The notes below the pieces were generated by a model, which ran no database searches, had not been told where the DNA came from, and was given only the letters and a program-made list of their open reading frames with translations. From Aulostomus chinensis (taxonomy: Eukaryota; Chordata; Actinopteri; Syngnathiformes; Aulostomidae): a DNA stretch of 64,000 nt. The DNA is taken from contig JBBMOA010000017.1 of the NCBI GenBank assembly GCA_037954235.1, positions 16,886,527 to 16,950,526 of the forward strand, in the 5' to 3' direction. The stretch's first letter is position 1. Every line of letters begins with the position of its first letter. Both the position numbers and the translations under genes were made by a program. Below, piece after piece: positions 1 to 13,192 of the stretch.

Positions 1-663
1 GATGGGGTGGAGATGAGAGGTTTGGAGGTATTGCGCGCGTGTGTATGTGTGTGCATGCCAGTCCAAGGATGTCTGAAGTAGATTTAAAATCAAGATTAAA
101 AAATGTAATCATATAAGGCTTGAGAGATATACTTGAGTTACTGCAGGGTCTTGATTCACTAGATGCTGCTGGTAACCCAGGGTGTGCACCAGGATCGGAT
201 GTTATTTCACACACAACCTGAAGACCAAATTCATCACAAAACAGTCCAAGTGAAGCCAGCCTGATCACGTCTTAAACCTGCATTGTCTCTCTGCTCCAGA
301 AGTTCTTTGGAATAAAAAACATGAGAAAAAAATAACTGCAACTCTCACTTGAGTTATTACATAAGTGAACATTTTTCTGCTGAGTTTATCATCTCAGTTC
401 TTAGTTTTGAGTCTTCTCCAGCTCAGAATGTTTATTCTGCAAATTGTGGTCCAGTTTAGAGTCAAACTCAGGAGGCTAAGATGTTCCCCCATCTAGTCCT
501 TTTTTTTTTTTTGTATTTGAAAAAACAGGTCAAGTCTGTGACAAACAGTGCAATTAACTCATTCACATACATCTATCATTAGTAGAGTAATAAATGTAAT
601 AAATTAATTACAAATAGCAAGTTGCTTAGTTGTAGAAAGTCATGCTATCCAGCCTAATATTGA
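1..663. other. Non-coding stretch, nothing recognised
   Basis: Unique A/T-leaning sequence with one TG-rich patch near 40 and a poly-T run at about 500-512. No gene, RNA or mobile element seen. Confidence 0.7.
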
Positions 664-1168
664 CATCCATCTTTAACCGCTTATCCAAAGTCAGGTCACA
701 GAGGTAGCAGCTCCAACATGGAACCCCAGACTTCCCTTTCCCTGGCCACATTAACCAGGTCTGTCTGGAGGATCCTGAGGTGTTCCCAGGCCAGCTCAGA
801 GATACCGTTCCTCCACCCGCTCCATGGTTTCATCCCTCTCAGACGTGCTTGGGAGCCGCCCAAGTGGCGTCCTGACCTGATGCTTGAACCACTGCGACTG
901 GCTCCTTTTGAGGAGAGGGTCTCTACTCTGAGTCCCTCGCAGACGACCGAGCTTCTCACCTTCTCGCCGCTTGTATTCGTGATGTTGTTCTCTTGGTCAT
1001 GACTCATGAAGACGAACCGAACGATCAAGAGCTTTTCCTTCTCGCTCAGCTCCCCTTTTGGTCACAAGCGTCTGTTAGCGCAAACACAAAACTGCTCCTG
1101 TCGCAACCGGACGCCAGAGATGCTTAACCTCCATCACTGGGGGTAAGGACTCAGTCCCTACCTGAAAT
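664..1168 (-). mobile_element. Degraded LINE (non-LTR retrotransposon) 3'-end fragment
   Basis: Read on the - strand this encodes remnants of the reverse-transcriptase C-terminal region widespread in fish genomes. Recognisable pieces include EKVRSSVVCEGL, a Trp-containing segment SGWRNGISELAWEHL and AREREVWGSMLELLPL, followed by the 3' tail whose complement reads as ATCCATCTTTAACCGC. Compared with intact copies it has internal deletions and several frame changes, so it is inactive. The element's 3' end lies at about 664; its 5' side is truncated near 1168. The clade is not assigned with confidence (fish Rex/RTE-like). Confidence 0.82.
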
Positions 1169-2289
1169 GGAAAATTAAAAATTTTCCACTGCATATTGAG
1201 AGATAAATATTTTGCAGTAATTTCAGAATTCATCACAAAGTTGGCAGCTATAATCTTGTCTTGTACATGACCTTGCACGACCCTGTTGCAGAATCTTACG
1301 ACCCACCGGGTGGTTACACCGTTTTAAGGTGAGGCTATCTTGTAAAGGGCACACCGCTACCACGGTAACTTCTTCGGATGTGAAGAGCTTCACCACCATG
1401 TCCAAATATGGTTACTTCCTGTTGCTGTTGACATTACCTCAAACTTCTAAATCATTGATGCGTTTGACCCCTTTTTTCTGTACCGAAATGTTGACATCTT
1501 GTTTTCAATCAATGGCGCACAGAAAGCTTGAAGTGGATAATCAGGCAGCAAACAGGCTCTCTGATATTTAATCACTAAAACAATAAAGGTAGACATTGAT
1601 ATGAAAATTATTATATACAGGTGAATAGCAGCTCTGGAGGGAAGTATCATTGATGGCGGAGCATTGTGAGGCTCCATTACCATATGTTTTAGCTTTTGTC
1701 ATTAGCCTGCTATTTGTCGGTCAAGAGACCCTGACACAGAGAGAAGGAGCTCTCATTTATCATAAACACACAACAATGATTCAGGCGCTCACAAAGAGAT
1801 TCTATGCATTAATATTCAATGCTTCAGTGGAATTTTCCTGCTATCAACAATGCCTTTCTCCCTATTTCTTTCAGGGTTTTTTTTTTTTCTTTTTTACTAG
1901 CTCACAGCTCTTGCCTGTAATTTTTCCTTATGAGGAGTCATTCTTCTCCACTTTGCATAATGATGTCAAGGTTAATAGCTCTAGTGATAGTGCTTACACC
2001 GCATATTCCCAGGCTCTACCAGCCAAATATGACATATACAACAATTTAAGCATTACTTGTACATGCTGTGGAGGAAATTCACAAGCCCGACGTTAAAGTT
2101 TCAAGATAAGGCAAAGCAAGCACTTCAAACACGTAAAAAGTACCATTTCAGTGGGAGAAACTCTGCGGGATGGATGGAGAGAAGCACCTATATATCAGGC
2201 TGCTTTGGTTTACCCTCCTCTGAAATGGCTTCTGACAGCCAGATTCATCAGTGGCTCATCTGGTGCTGTAAACACTCTTTAATTGTTTG

Positions 2290-2430
2290 ACGTTTCCCGT
2301 TTATGCTGTGTCACTTCCAATCCGCTGTTTCCATCAAACAGCGGAGCTTTTCCTCCGATAGACGAGGGGCGATTTGGAATTCGCCGGCTCGAGCCGTTAC
2401 TGCCGCTGGATGCGATCAAAACAAAATGTG
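2290..2430. other. CpG-rich palindrome cluster
   Basis: A perfect 10-base stem, TCCGCTGTTT (2321-2330) and AAACAGCGGA (2336-2345) with a 5-base loop, lies 39 bases from a perfect 12-base palindrome CGGCTCGAGCCG (2385-2396). CpG density is well above the flanks. It may be an internal part of an old transposon; no ORF. Confidence 0.6.
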
Positions 2431-4246
2431 GCTGTCCAGCTTTCTGGAAGTGTCACTCACATAGCCTGGAACCGAAACCAGGTCAATCAACACGTAATTG
2501 GCCAGTTTGTGTGTATGTGTGTGTGTGTGTGTTTTTACAATGTCAAAGTTGGAATGAGTTTAGTCTTTGGTGTCCATTCTAAATAAGATAGTTAAGAGCT
2601 GCATGGGCAGCAATCCTGGATTGCTACTCTAAGACGACTTGATATATACGGGTCATTGGCTTAAGATGACTTATTAGCACGCAGACGCTGCAGGTAATGG
2701 TCGCGTAGTTATACAAGCTTGCACTTTGCATGCCATGACTATTCAACCTTCAACAGCTCCTATATAACCGTGTGGCTCAGGGGAAAGAACGAGTGGACCA
2801 GAGAGAGAGAGAGAGAGAGAGAGCAAAACAGACAGCCAGGAGGTGTTGAAAAGAGAGAGAAAGAGAGAGTGTGTGGCTGCAACGATGAAAGACAATGCAA
2901 TCAATAAGATATATAAGATAACAAATAATGCCCTGGGTATCTCATTAATCGTAACATAGGCTTTATTATGCTGAGCACAGGTTTATAAAGCTGGGTCACT
3001 TTGGCTTTCTTTATTGAAATATCAGCAAAGGTGAGAGGAGGTAGAAAATACTACAAAGACTTAAAACTTAGCAGTAGCTTCAGCAAAAAATACATGACAG
3101 AAGGTCACAGAGTCGCCTGCAGTTTACTTTAACATATGAGGCCTTTTTGTCTTTTATTTTGCAGGAAAGACATTTCTTTTTGGTGAGCTCTGTACTTTAA
3201 CGCTGCAGTCGACGCTTTCGTCGCACATCCAGAGCTACCCACACGTCTTTTTAATAAACAAAACAAAAACAACAACAATCTATTGTGGTATATCAAGATG
3301 TATGTGTGGTTCTGAGAGTTTGCCGTGTGCTATTGAAGACACTGTGATGACATTGGACCTTCAGTCATTCTTCCCCTTCATGCGTAAGAGGAAGAAAATG
3401 ATAGGTTATCCCCCCCAGATGCCCTTGAGGCAAGGTGTCTCTGCATAGTATATCCATCACAATCAACGCCAGATCATTTATATTAAATGCCGTCTTCTTC
3501 TTCTTCTCTCTCTCTCTTTTTTTTTCTTCTTTAAGCTACACCCTGTAATGCGTCGACGTGAACAGAGGGTGAATTTAAACAGACCAATAAACAGTCATCG
3601 TCACATACAACTTGTCCTTCTAATTTACAGCCTGGAGCTGGAGAGACCGATAGAGAGAGAGAGAGAGAGTGAGAGAAGAAGAAGGTTGGGAGTCCGGATG
3701 CACAATGACCCACCTGATCTCTGCTGCCCTCCACTTTCTCCCACAGGTATGTCAAGTCCATTAACACCACGGTTTACAAAGAATGATACTGTAATTTCCA
3801 TAAATGCAGTGTCTGTAGCTGTTTTCCATTAATCTCGATGACATTTCATTGCATAATTTATTTATGTATATGAATACAGATCACAAATTTAATGGCAAAT
3901 TAATAAAAACAAATTGTACAGGAATATAAAACTTAGCTTCTAGTTGGTTCACGGTCTCCTGGTAGCCGGATCAACAGCTAGCTTAATTCTCTATTTTAAA
4001 ATCAGCTGACGCCTGGTGCACACCAGAGGATTTTCACTGATTTTCTTATCTAATAAGACACATCTGGAATGTGGAATATATCTGGAAAAAGGTTGTATTA
4101 TTTCAAATGGGTAAACGGTAGCCAGTGCGAGTCAATCACAGTGTTACAGCACACTCGCATGCCAAGTACAGCTTGTTATGCCAACATAACCGCTCTCTGC
4201 TTCGAAGTGAAGTCATTTTCCTACCGCTCTGTTTTCCCAGCGGCGT

Positions 4247-4348
4247 CATCAAATGCAAGAACCAATCAGGAACGACGTTACTGTCAGTTGGCAGAGGAGT
4301 AGTTGGATTAGTGTTGATCGTTTTCTCAATTCTCATAATGGTTTTAGA
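4247..4348 (+). repeat. Dispersed repeat, copy A
   Basis: Clear similarity to 32321-32412 in the same orientation: both begin CATCAAAT, pass through GGAAC...TCAGGA...CGTTACTG and end TGGTTTTAGA. The similarity fades on both sides (weakly traceable back to about 4170). Probably a fragment of a multicopy fish transposable element; family not recognised. Confidence 0.65.
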
Positions 4349-6008
4349 AAGGAAGGGTTATTGGTGAATTTAACCCTAAACTGGCCTGGTTTCCGCGCTC
4401 ACCCAGCTGAGCTTCACCGTTTAAGAAAGTGCTCTCACATCCGTCACTGCGAAGTCTGCATTTCTACTTGTTCTTTCATTTTTGTCCGCATCTTCCATCA
4501 AATATTTGCCAACACTTCTACATTTTCTACATGGAAGAGGAGTAAATTCAGAGAAGGTTTGAACAGAGATGAGGAACAAAACTTTTGTTTTCATTTTCCA
4601 ATTGACATATCCAGACTTATGTTCCCAAATTACTCAGCACGCGTGCAGTACAAGCCTGCGCGAGTCCTGCAGCAGCTTCGTGATTACAAGCATGAGCTCA
4701 CCTTGCAGAGCAGTGCTGATTCACACACATTCTATAGCAATTGTCTCCTACCAAACTACTAAATCTTCACAAACGTCAAGCGGTGCAGTGTGCCAAATGG
4801 CTTTCCCTTTCCCATTAGTTTCACTGTAGACAGAGAGAAATGTTACCTTCATCAGACACTGATTAGTGAGTTCCACAACGTTGCCCACAAATGTATATGT
4901 GCATGTTTATATATGGGACCTTTTTTTTCCCCCTCCCTCTTGAATTGGAAATTTTCCATCACTGAATTTTCGTATGACTAATGGCGTATTGTTTTCTGAC
5001 TTACAAAGACAGATATGGTGCGAAGCAATGCCACCGCATAAATAGCTGAGCTAGACGTGCTTCATTAATAAACTAACGCTGGCATTTTTCTTTAGGCGTG
5101 TGATAGCTCGCTATTGGTTTTATCACGGGATTTGCTGCTTGAGCTAGCAAATAGCAAGTGCCGTTATAGCTTCAGATGTAATTGATTGAGATCCAGCAGG
5201 TCCTTTTTTTTGGTGTATGAGTGGTACATGAACTGTATGCAGGATAATATGAGGGCTGCTGGCTCTGACCTGCAGTACTTCTCCAATAAAAATTTCCATG
5301 GATGATTAATACAGGAATCATGTCAGCTTATTATTGCTCAATTCTGCAGCCAGTGGACGGGTATGCATGCTAAGAGGTGGTTCAAACTAGGGCGGCCTTG
5401 CATAGCTGAATTCCCGTGACTTGGATATGATATACATGCATACACACAAACACACAGAACCAATCTGAATCCTGGTTCAGCCTACAATACATTTCAGTGA
5501 GCAGTGAAATGCTTGAATGAAGACGGATAGGATTTCCTAGAATGTAATCCAAAGGAGGCTCCTGGTCATTGCCGGACCCCATCTTGGTTTTCATGTATGC
5601 TGTCACTTACTCAGCCAGCCGGCTAGTGGTGGGTCTAAATGTGATGGGTTTTACGTGCCCTTGATTCCCCTACAAAAGGAAAGGGGGAATTACCAAGGAT
5701 GCTCAATATGAGGCAGACATTCATGGTCATGCCTTTGTTAGATGTCCAAATTCAAGGTCTCGGTCACTTTGGCCTGATGCTGTCTGTCCCTTCCCCAACT
5801 CAACTGATCAATATGTCATAGAGCGCAGCCCAATCAAAGTGAAATACTCAGGACACGCCTCCTAATAACATATTTGCGGCCATAAATGTAAAGATTAATG
5901 ATAACAAATGACCAAGCCAGCCTTATGTATGCCCTGGCGCTCTCCCCAATGCATGAAATTTCAGGCTTGCCGCTGCTTGTCTTCAGGTTCATTACCTCCA
6001 CATGGAGG

Positions 6009-6013
6009 CGTGT

Positions 6014-6053
<40 letters not shown>
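6009..6053. repeat. (TG)n microsatellite
   Basis: About 22 TG units with one A interruption, ending in GGGG. A complementary (CA)n tract follows after 43 bases. Confidence 0.95.
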
Positions 6054-6054
<1 letters not shown>

Positions 6055-6095
6055 GTCAATCATACCACCCCAAAATATAACCCCCATCCAGCCAC

Positions 6096-6110
6096 CACAC
6101 ACACACACAT

Positions 6111-6178
<68 letters not shown>
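6096..6178. repeat. (CA)n microsatellite
   Basis: About 40 CA units with one T and one CC interruption near the left end. Opposed to the TG tract at 6009-6053. Confidence 0.95.
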
Positions 6179-6180
<2 letters not shown>

Positions 6181-9100
6181 TGATGGACAAACCATCTCTT
6201 CTCCTCTCATAATGAAAACATAGGTTAGGCTCACATTAATCAATTCAGACACCAAGTTCTATAAAATCCAAATGGGGTAAACATCCCCTGAGCATTCATT
6301 ACCATTTTGTGTCAGACTACAGAAATGAAATAAAGAAGAAATACATTAGTATATTGATTCTAATACCGTCAGCACGCAACAAGAAATAAGGGTATACACA
6401 AAACCTCGTAATCCGGTGCGTTATAAAAAAAGAATACTGGTGACTTTTAGAGTTTCTCTTATAAGAAACAGGCCGTTTAGTTGAAGTCTATAAATGCAAA
6501 TGACGGCACAGCGCAGATATAATGTGGATGGTAGTTACAACCAGATCGTAAATATTGACACAGTGTAATACGTGTTGAAATGGAACCTTGTAAAAGTGTG
6601 GGTCGTGACCCGAATTGTAAAAAGGAAAAAATAACACCACAAAAGTGCAAATTCCTCCTCGTAATGAGCGTTAGAACAGAGAGACATATTCTCTTTTCAG
6701 ACTTAGGTTTTAGTTTTCAAAATCTAGATTCACTGGAGTCTTAGCGTCATGTCACAATAATAATAAAAATTGTATTTTCTTTACCATTTAATCTAAAAAA
6801 TACTCCTGTAATATGTCCCTATTGAAGCTGCCAGTCATAGCACACATGCCGAAGAAAAAGAAAAACAGTGGAAGAAAGCATGTACTTTCTGGTCTACCCA
6901 AGAATACCTTCATTACATGCAGAATACTGTGTATTTGATCAACAAAAACCTCTGCAAATCACCACAAAAATCTCACTTCTGATTGGTGTCATTCATAACA
7001 TTGACGAGGAAAATGTGTGAATATGTTCAGGGTCGATGCAACCTGAGGATTTACTTCCGCAGTCACGCAGAGGCCTGTAATATCAGTCACGTCTGAGCTC
7101 CGCCTCTTGATTTTGTCGTCTCCTCTAAACACTCGTTGCTGTTGCACAGAGCGTAACTGTTGACAGAGTTTTCTGGTGTCGCCTGGAACCATTTTGACGA
7201 CATTAGCACGACTGAGGCTGATCAAGTGGGAGACACGGACTGTAATAACTTTCAGTTTCAGGGAGGGTGTCATTTCAGCTGGTCTGCAGGTGGGTCTCAG
7301 AAAGACGGCTCATCATCGTCCTCAATATTAACCTTCTCTCAGACTCTGACTTTGCTTAAATGTCATTTTTGATCAGGAGGGCAGCGGGAGAATGGTTTCC
7401 TCCTCTCTCAAGTCCTGGGAACTTTCAGGCGTTCTAAACTACTACATGCTTATGATGGATTAAGGCACAAATACTTGAATATTGCAATTCTCATGGTGTG
7501 GTGACCTCAGCATCAACCAAATGTGTTTTTGACCCTCTAAGAACACCGATGCCTACAAAATAAGTACAGGACATTTAATTTTATCCTTCCGAGCTATGAT
7601 GAGGAGAACTCTTCAAATATGTGGGTATGTCAGTCATTTATTCAGAGATGTTAAACACTGAATGGGGTTAAATTTAGCCCAAAGATAAAAGGAGGGTTAA
7701 CCAAATGAGGGCGCTCATCTGAATGGCTTCCCTGGACCTCAGACAGCCAGGAGCAGGATGAAAGTGCCGCTATGTATCCACAGACTCGGAAAATATCTGG
7801 GTTTGATGCCTTTGTCTTCCACAAGAGCAACTACTGTATTCTGCTCGTGTCATACCAGTGCCGCTGTGTCCCTGCACACGGTAATTACTGGTGAAGCATT
7901 AATGTTACACTTGGAGGACATAGCATGTTAGCGGAAACCTCCAAATGCTGCCGATCTTCTCAAAGCCTTGAACACTTACTTTACATGAAACAGCTTTGAA
8001 ATCTTCCATTTTCTCTCTCTGTCATGTCTGTAATATGGCCACCCTTCCGAGAGGAGTGATTCAGACTGATAAACAAACATCTGTGGAGACACAGACGAAG
8101 GAGTTATCGGCGCTGCCTGCAGCCACCGTGAGCCTATACGTGAGAGACGCCACCAGTTGCCCTTTACTGTGGTGCAAATTACATGCAGAAGTGGCATGTC
8201 AGACATGTGTGACTGTTGGCCTATGAATACATAGGCAGTAATCAACGTTGTTTAAAATGCTCATTTGCATATGCATGCATCATTAATTCTATGCAAATGA
8301 GATAGTGGGGGACTGCACAAGTGTGACTCTCCTTGTAACCCCATAGTATAGCTGTCAAAGGAAGGTTACTAAGGGAGGCAAAGTCATTAGTATAAAACAG
8401 TACCTCCATATAGATGCAGTCTTCCTCTTGATGATTAATGAATAAGTTGAGCAAAAGTAACTTTTCACTGATGTATGTCCTCTTGTATGCTTTCCTATGT
8501 CAAATACAGCACAGTGATATACGAGGAGCCTGCAGGGAAACTAAAGATAAGAAAGCTGCCTGTGCACGTTGGTGCCATCAGTGCATTCCCACATTACAGA
8601 CGACCTGAGTTTATCCCCCAAACCATGGGAATGTCACTTTCTTTTTTCAATTATGCATGCGCTACTTAAGAGTCATAATTTACAAGTGATTCTTTATTTT
8701 CCTTGCGTGATCCAGAGCCAAACATCACCGGTTGACCTGATTTGCATGAGCGCGTGATTACGGTATAGTGGACATTACTCCTTTCATGATCTTCTTGTTT
8801 CATCTTGGTTTTTTTTCTTCGTTTTTATTTATTTATCACAATCGCAGAAAAAAAAGACAACAGCCAGCACTCCTTGTTGACTTGAAGTGCCATGGGGAGA
8901 AAATTGAAGTGCTTCTTCAATGAGAAATCAGTGTTTTCACAGAGGCAGCCGTACGACGCGAGTGCCTCCTGATCACGCACCCAGGTTCAAACGCAGGCCA
9001 AAATAATCCGTTCTCATACTTATCGGGGGTCTGTAAAACATTCTTGATACTCGGCGTGAACTTGATATGCATAATGCAAGAGAGACGTTCTAATAACAAA

Positions 9101-10439
9101 AAAACACGACATCAATAATGTACTGTGAGAATGGACTAACTGTTCTCACACCTACTGCTTTATGGATTCCGCTTTCTCCTTTCTGTTCTGTAATGAATCA
9201 GGCTGGCTGGCTGGCTGACTGGCTTGGGGGGGTGGGGTGGGGGGGTGAGAATGACACCTTCTGGAGTTTGAGAAGTTGAAGAGGCATCTAATAATGCCCC
9301 CCACCCCCACCTTCTTCCTTTGCCATGTATTCCTTAGCTGATGCGATGCTTCCGGAGGGGCCTAAGAAGACACATGACAGGCATGCTCAGAGGAAGATGG
9401 TAACAAGACGTGATGCATAACACATGAGAGAGGCTGGGGTGTCATTACAGAGGGATGAGCAGGCTTCATCAAGCACATCACAAATACATTTTAGATGACA
9501 CCACTTGTGATGCGCTCACTTCAGAGAAAATAACATTTATTACCCTGTTATGTTTATTGGAAATATGCAGATGTTTTAGACAGCTGCAGAGGATCCAAGG
9601 TGTAGATGAATTCCTATTTGTTTTACAGAAAGTTTTTTTCCCTATTATTTGAAAACACTCCACTTCGCACAAAGAATATTGGATATTAGCATTCCGATGC
9701 TGATACGACCCCCCCCCCCTTTTTTTTTCACAGCAGCGTTCATAAAATATTTGTTATGCTTGACTTTGTTTTGCTTCCGAAGTATTTTTTATATATTCAA
9801 TAAACATCCAAGCACTCACATCTCCCAGTTGTTTCCAAGCAGAGAGTGTCCCTAAAATTGAGTTCTTTGGAAAAGTTTGAGTTACTCTGTGTGAACTGTG
9901 CTATACACAAGGAAAATAAATACTTGTATAAAAATGTATAACTACCTTTATTATTATTGTTATTTTTTTTGAATTATGACGCACTTATTTATTTATATAG
10001 TCTTGATTATATATAAATAACAATGATTACTTACTTATTTGTGCTCTTATAACTATTGTTTGAAACATTAAATATGATTGTATCAGTGTTCAGCTTATTT
10101 AATTGCTATTTAGTTATTTATTACTCTGTAAATATTAGCTCAAATCATGAAATCCTCTTAAAGCGAATGCGATTTTTTAAAATTATTATAATTATTTATT
10201 TTATTCCTTGTTATACATAGTTGCATATCATTACCGTCCAATCCCAGGTCAGAATGTCGCTGGATGAAAATCCACTACATCCATTAGACCAGTGAATTCC
10301 AGCTGCTCTATTCCCTTGATAAAAGGGTTCAGAGCCAGCGGGATGATGCTGGGAAACAGAAGAGAGAGCGGACGGAAAAAAAAAAAAAAATCTGCTGAGC
10401 TATTAAAAGTTCTTCCAGAGAGTTTGAGAGTGGAGCGAT
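6179..10439. other. Non-coding stretch, partly A/T-rich
   Basis: Mostly unique. It holds octamers at 6494-6501 and 8740-8747, the paired-octamer block at 8228-8310, a GGCT/G-rich patch (9200-9246) and a markedly A/T-rich section (about 9900-10230). No gene seen. Confidence 0.65.
8228..8310. promoter_or_regulatory. Candidate enhancer with convergent POU octamers
   Basis: A perfect 11-base inverted repeat, CTCATTTGCAT (8260-8270) and ATGCAAATGAG (8291-8301), places two POU octamers in opposite orientation around a 20-base A/T-rich spacer that contains ATGCATGCAT and ATTAAT. The surroundings are unique sequence. A third octamer (8740-8747) lies 450 bases away. Enhancer role is inferred. Confidence 0.4.
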
Positions 10440-10700
10440 ACTGTTTTGCTCCGCTTGCCTGTTAGCGAATAAAAATGCTTACATACAATGAGAGAAATAC
10501 ACAAGAGCAATCAATATTTTATGTAACAGCTCAGGCTGCAGTAGAGGCAGAAGCTCGGGACAAGATGAAAAATACATTGCATTAATCCAGTGCTGTGATT
10601 TACAACAATTATGTCATACACAGATAGGGAGAAAGATCAAGGAGAAGTTAATAATTCTGGGCCCTCTGTGCCTATCTGTCTATGCGATCATGAAAGCCAG
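10440..10700. promoter_or_regulatory. Candidate conserved non-coding element
   Basis: Unique, non-repetitive sequence rich in short regulatory-type words: ACAATG, TCAATCAATATTTTATG, CAGCTC, ACAACAATTATGTCAT (SOX-like plus A/T homeodomain cores). No reading frame or repeat explains it. Confidence 0.3.
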
Positions 10701-11019
10701 ACTTAAATGGCTGTTCTGGCCCCTTCCCCTGTCCTAAAGCTTGGTGCTACACTTCCACACCATGTCACCAGCCACATTCTCCTTCTCTGCTCAATGTTCC
10801 ATGACAACAAGGTGAGACGGACAGCAGAGGTTAGGCTGAACAGCTGCTTCCTGGGTTGGAAATTCCAGCCATTGAGGGCCATCTGTCTATATGTTCACTG
10901 ATGTATATGGGAGCCATCTATCAGGCTGCTAGCCCTGCAGCTGCTGGGGCCGTCACAGCCAAGTCTGCCACCCGCCTGCCTGCCTGCTTGCCTGGCTGGC
11001 TTCTCTCAGCCTCAACCCC

Positions 11020-11290
11020 AACACAATGAGAGCTCCTTCTTCACTTTGTGTCACACAGAATGGGCTGATTTGATTAAGTCCTGGGCTCTCATTATGTTAG
11101 GTAGGGGTGTAGAATTTCAATGATAATCCATAATGCATGACCGGGGGTTTTGTTGCCATGGTGACATAAATTCAAGGTTACCAGCTCAGACGCATAATTG
11201 GGTGCGCATTGAGCGCTGAAGAGGTGCTGTTAAAATTCCCCTCATGAAAGTGGAGCATCAATCATGCTGTCGCAGATTGCAAAGTACTCA
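11020..11290. promoter_or_regulatory. Candidate conserved non-coding element
   Basis: Unique block with TGATTTGATTAAG, CTCATTATG, AATGATAATCCATAATGCATGA (paired-like homeodomain words), an X-box-like TTGCCATGGTGAC (11153-11165) and ATCAATCATG. It resembles vertebrate developmental enhancers in texture. Confidence 0.33.
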
Positions 11291-13192
11291 TAATCAGATG
11301 AAATGCTTGGCAGAGAGAAAACGTCACAACAGGATAGAGCTTCCATCTCTTTGAAAACTAATCTAACATTTCAGAGTGACACAACTTAACATATTTTTGT
11401 TTTCTCTTTCTTTTCTCCTCCTCCTCCTCCTCCTCGGCTCCTAAAACCCTCCTCTGTGGCTTTTTCTGGCTTAATTTGTACGTAAGTTGGTCTGAGCTCA
11501 TTTAGGCCTTATCTTGCTCTCCCAGGCAGAATGATACCCCCCTGGTCTGTACAGTCCCCCCCCCCCCCACCCCACACACACACACACCTTCCCAAATGAT
11601 GGGAATCAATTCACACAAGAGATCAGGACCTCTATGACAAGCAAAGCCTCCAGCTCCAGGCTCATCAGACCCATTTGAACGACAGACAAAAGCAAAAGAT
11701 TTTTGCCCCTTGTGGCTTTCCCCTGAAATCCCATTGAAAATCTACTCATGCCTTCTCCAATCTGCACCAGAGTTCTTTTATTGATGATCTTTTTTTTTTT
11801 TTTAGGAGGGGGGGGGGGGGGGGCTTGCTTGGAGGCATGGGCAGGACGGGAATGGTGTCAGTCAGTTCCCTAAACAAGAGAATAAAAATCAAACTTATGA
11901 CCGGCTTGAAGTTTGGTTGTAAGCTTTTAACCAGTAGAAGCAAAATGGTGAATTCAGCATGCATAACCACGGTGGTCTATGTGTAAACTGGCATGAGCTC
12001 TGTCCTGAAATCAACCCCCCCCCCCCCCCCCCCCGTCCATCAATACAGCCCACACTATGATTCTCCTACGGTTAATAACCATAAATCAAATGAGATTCAT
12101 AAACCATTAAGATGGTGCTTATTATCTCTTAGACTAGGTAGTTGAGATATTCATAGCCTGGAGGTACGTGCCTTCAAACCAATAATCTGCTCCATCTATG
12201 CAATATTTCCCTCTTTTTATCACATGAATTATGCTTTGTGTCATAATTTACCGGAACATTTCTCGTCACAAGATTCATACGCTGTACTGAATTCATTTCC
12301 ACTGCTTGTACACCACGATACCATACAACTACCTTCTTCTTCTTCTTCTTCTTTTTTTTTTTTTTCCCAGAGTCTCTTCCGTCATTGATAGGCAGAGTTA
12401 CAAGGTCAGACATTGCTTGCAGAATTCACTTCACAGTGTAACGGTACAAATCACGCTTTCGGATCAGAAAAGTACGGTGCCTATCTTAAGGACAGGTACA
12501 TGAAATATTGATGCGGTTTACTTTAACTCGAGTCTTTTAAAAAAAAAAAGAAAATAGAGCCAACAAACACATAAGGGAGTTTCAGCAGTACTCAAGCATC
12601 AAATTAAGGCCCCTATATGAAGACATGTATGCCAGTCACGGCTCACCTTAAAAGGGTCTGCGTACAGCTGCGGAAGCCATTTTGTTTGAGAGTACAAAGG
12701 AAAAACGGGTTATTAGGCGGAAGGTTTTTAAAAAAAAAAAAAAATGGAGAGACAGACATTCTTTTTCAAGTCCAATTTTCCCCTGCTACTGTATTTGCCA
12801 CCTATCATTCTGATGAACGCCTTGCTTTAAAGTGACTCAACAGGGTTCCTGCTGAAGATCTGAATCAAGTTTTTAATGAGCGCCGTCATTCTCGTGCTGC
12901 TGTCACAGGTGCGGATGTGCTGATGCCGAAGCTCTGTGGAGCTTAACGTGGGGCTTAGCAAGTCAATTAAAGCATATGAGACATTCACACAGGGCAAGCA
13001 CTGTAACTTACAGTAAGTGCTGGTGGCTTTGTTATCCCCGTCACTCACCGGCTTCACCTGATGGGAAAAAGTGGTGATTTTTTTATGTTATTCTGGCTAA
13101 ATATGGACTCTTAAAATACATGGAAACACTTTAGGCTTGAATTTAGATCAACTAACGCGGTTCAGGATTGATATGCCCAGTCTGCAGTCATT

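Larger units (their letters stand above)
1169..6008. other. Non-coding stretch with minor repeats
   Basis: Contains the palindrome cluster (2290-2430), a short TG tract (about 2509-2533), GA tracts (2801-2823, 3653-3671) and dispersed repeat copy A (4247-4348). The longest open frame (4253-4762) begins inside that repeat and has no recognisable domain. Otherwise nothing. Confidence 0.65.

Noticed and set aside
4253..4762. 169-residue open reading frame
   Set aside because: Starts inside a dispersed repeat, shows no recognisable domain, and lies in unspliced A/T-rich non-coding sequence.
6096..6178. Possible telomere-like or CRISPR-like array
   Set aside because: It is a simple CA microsatellite; no spacer-repeat structure exists anywhere in the window.
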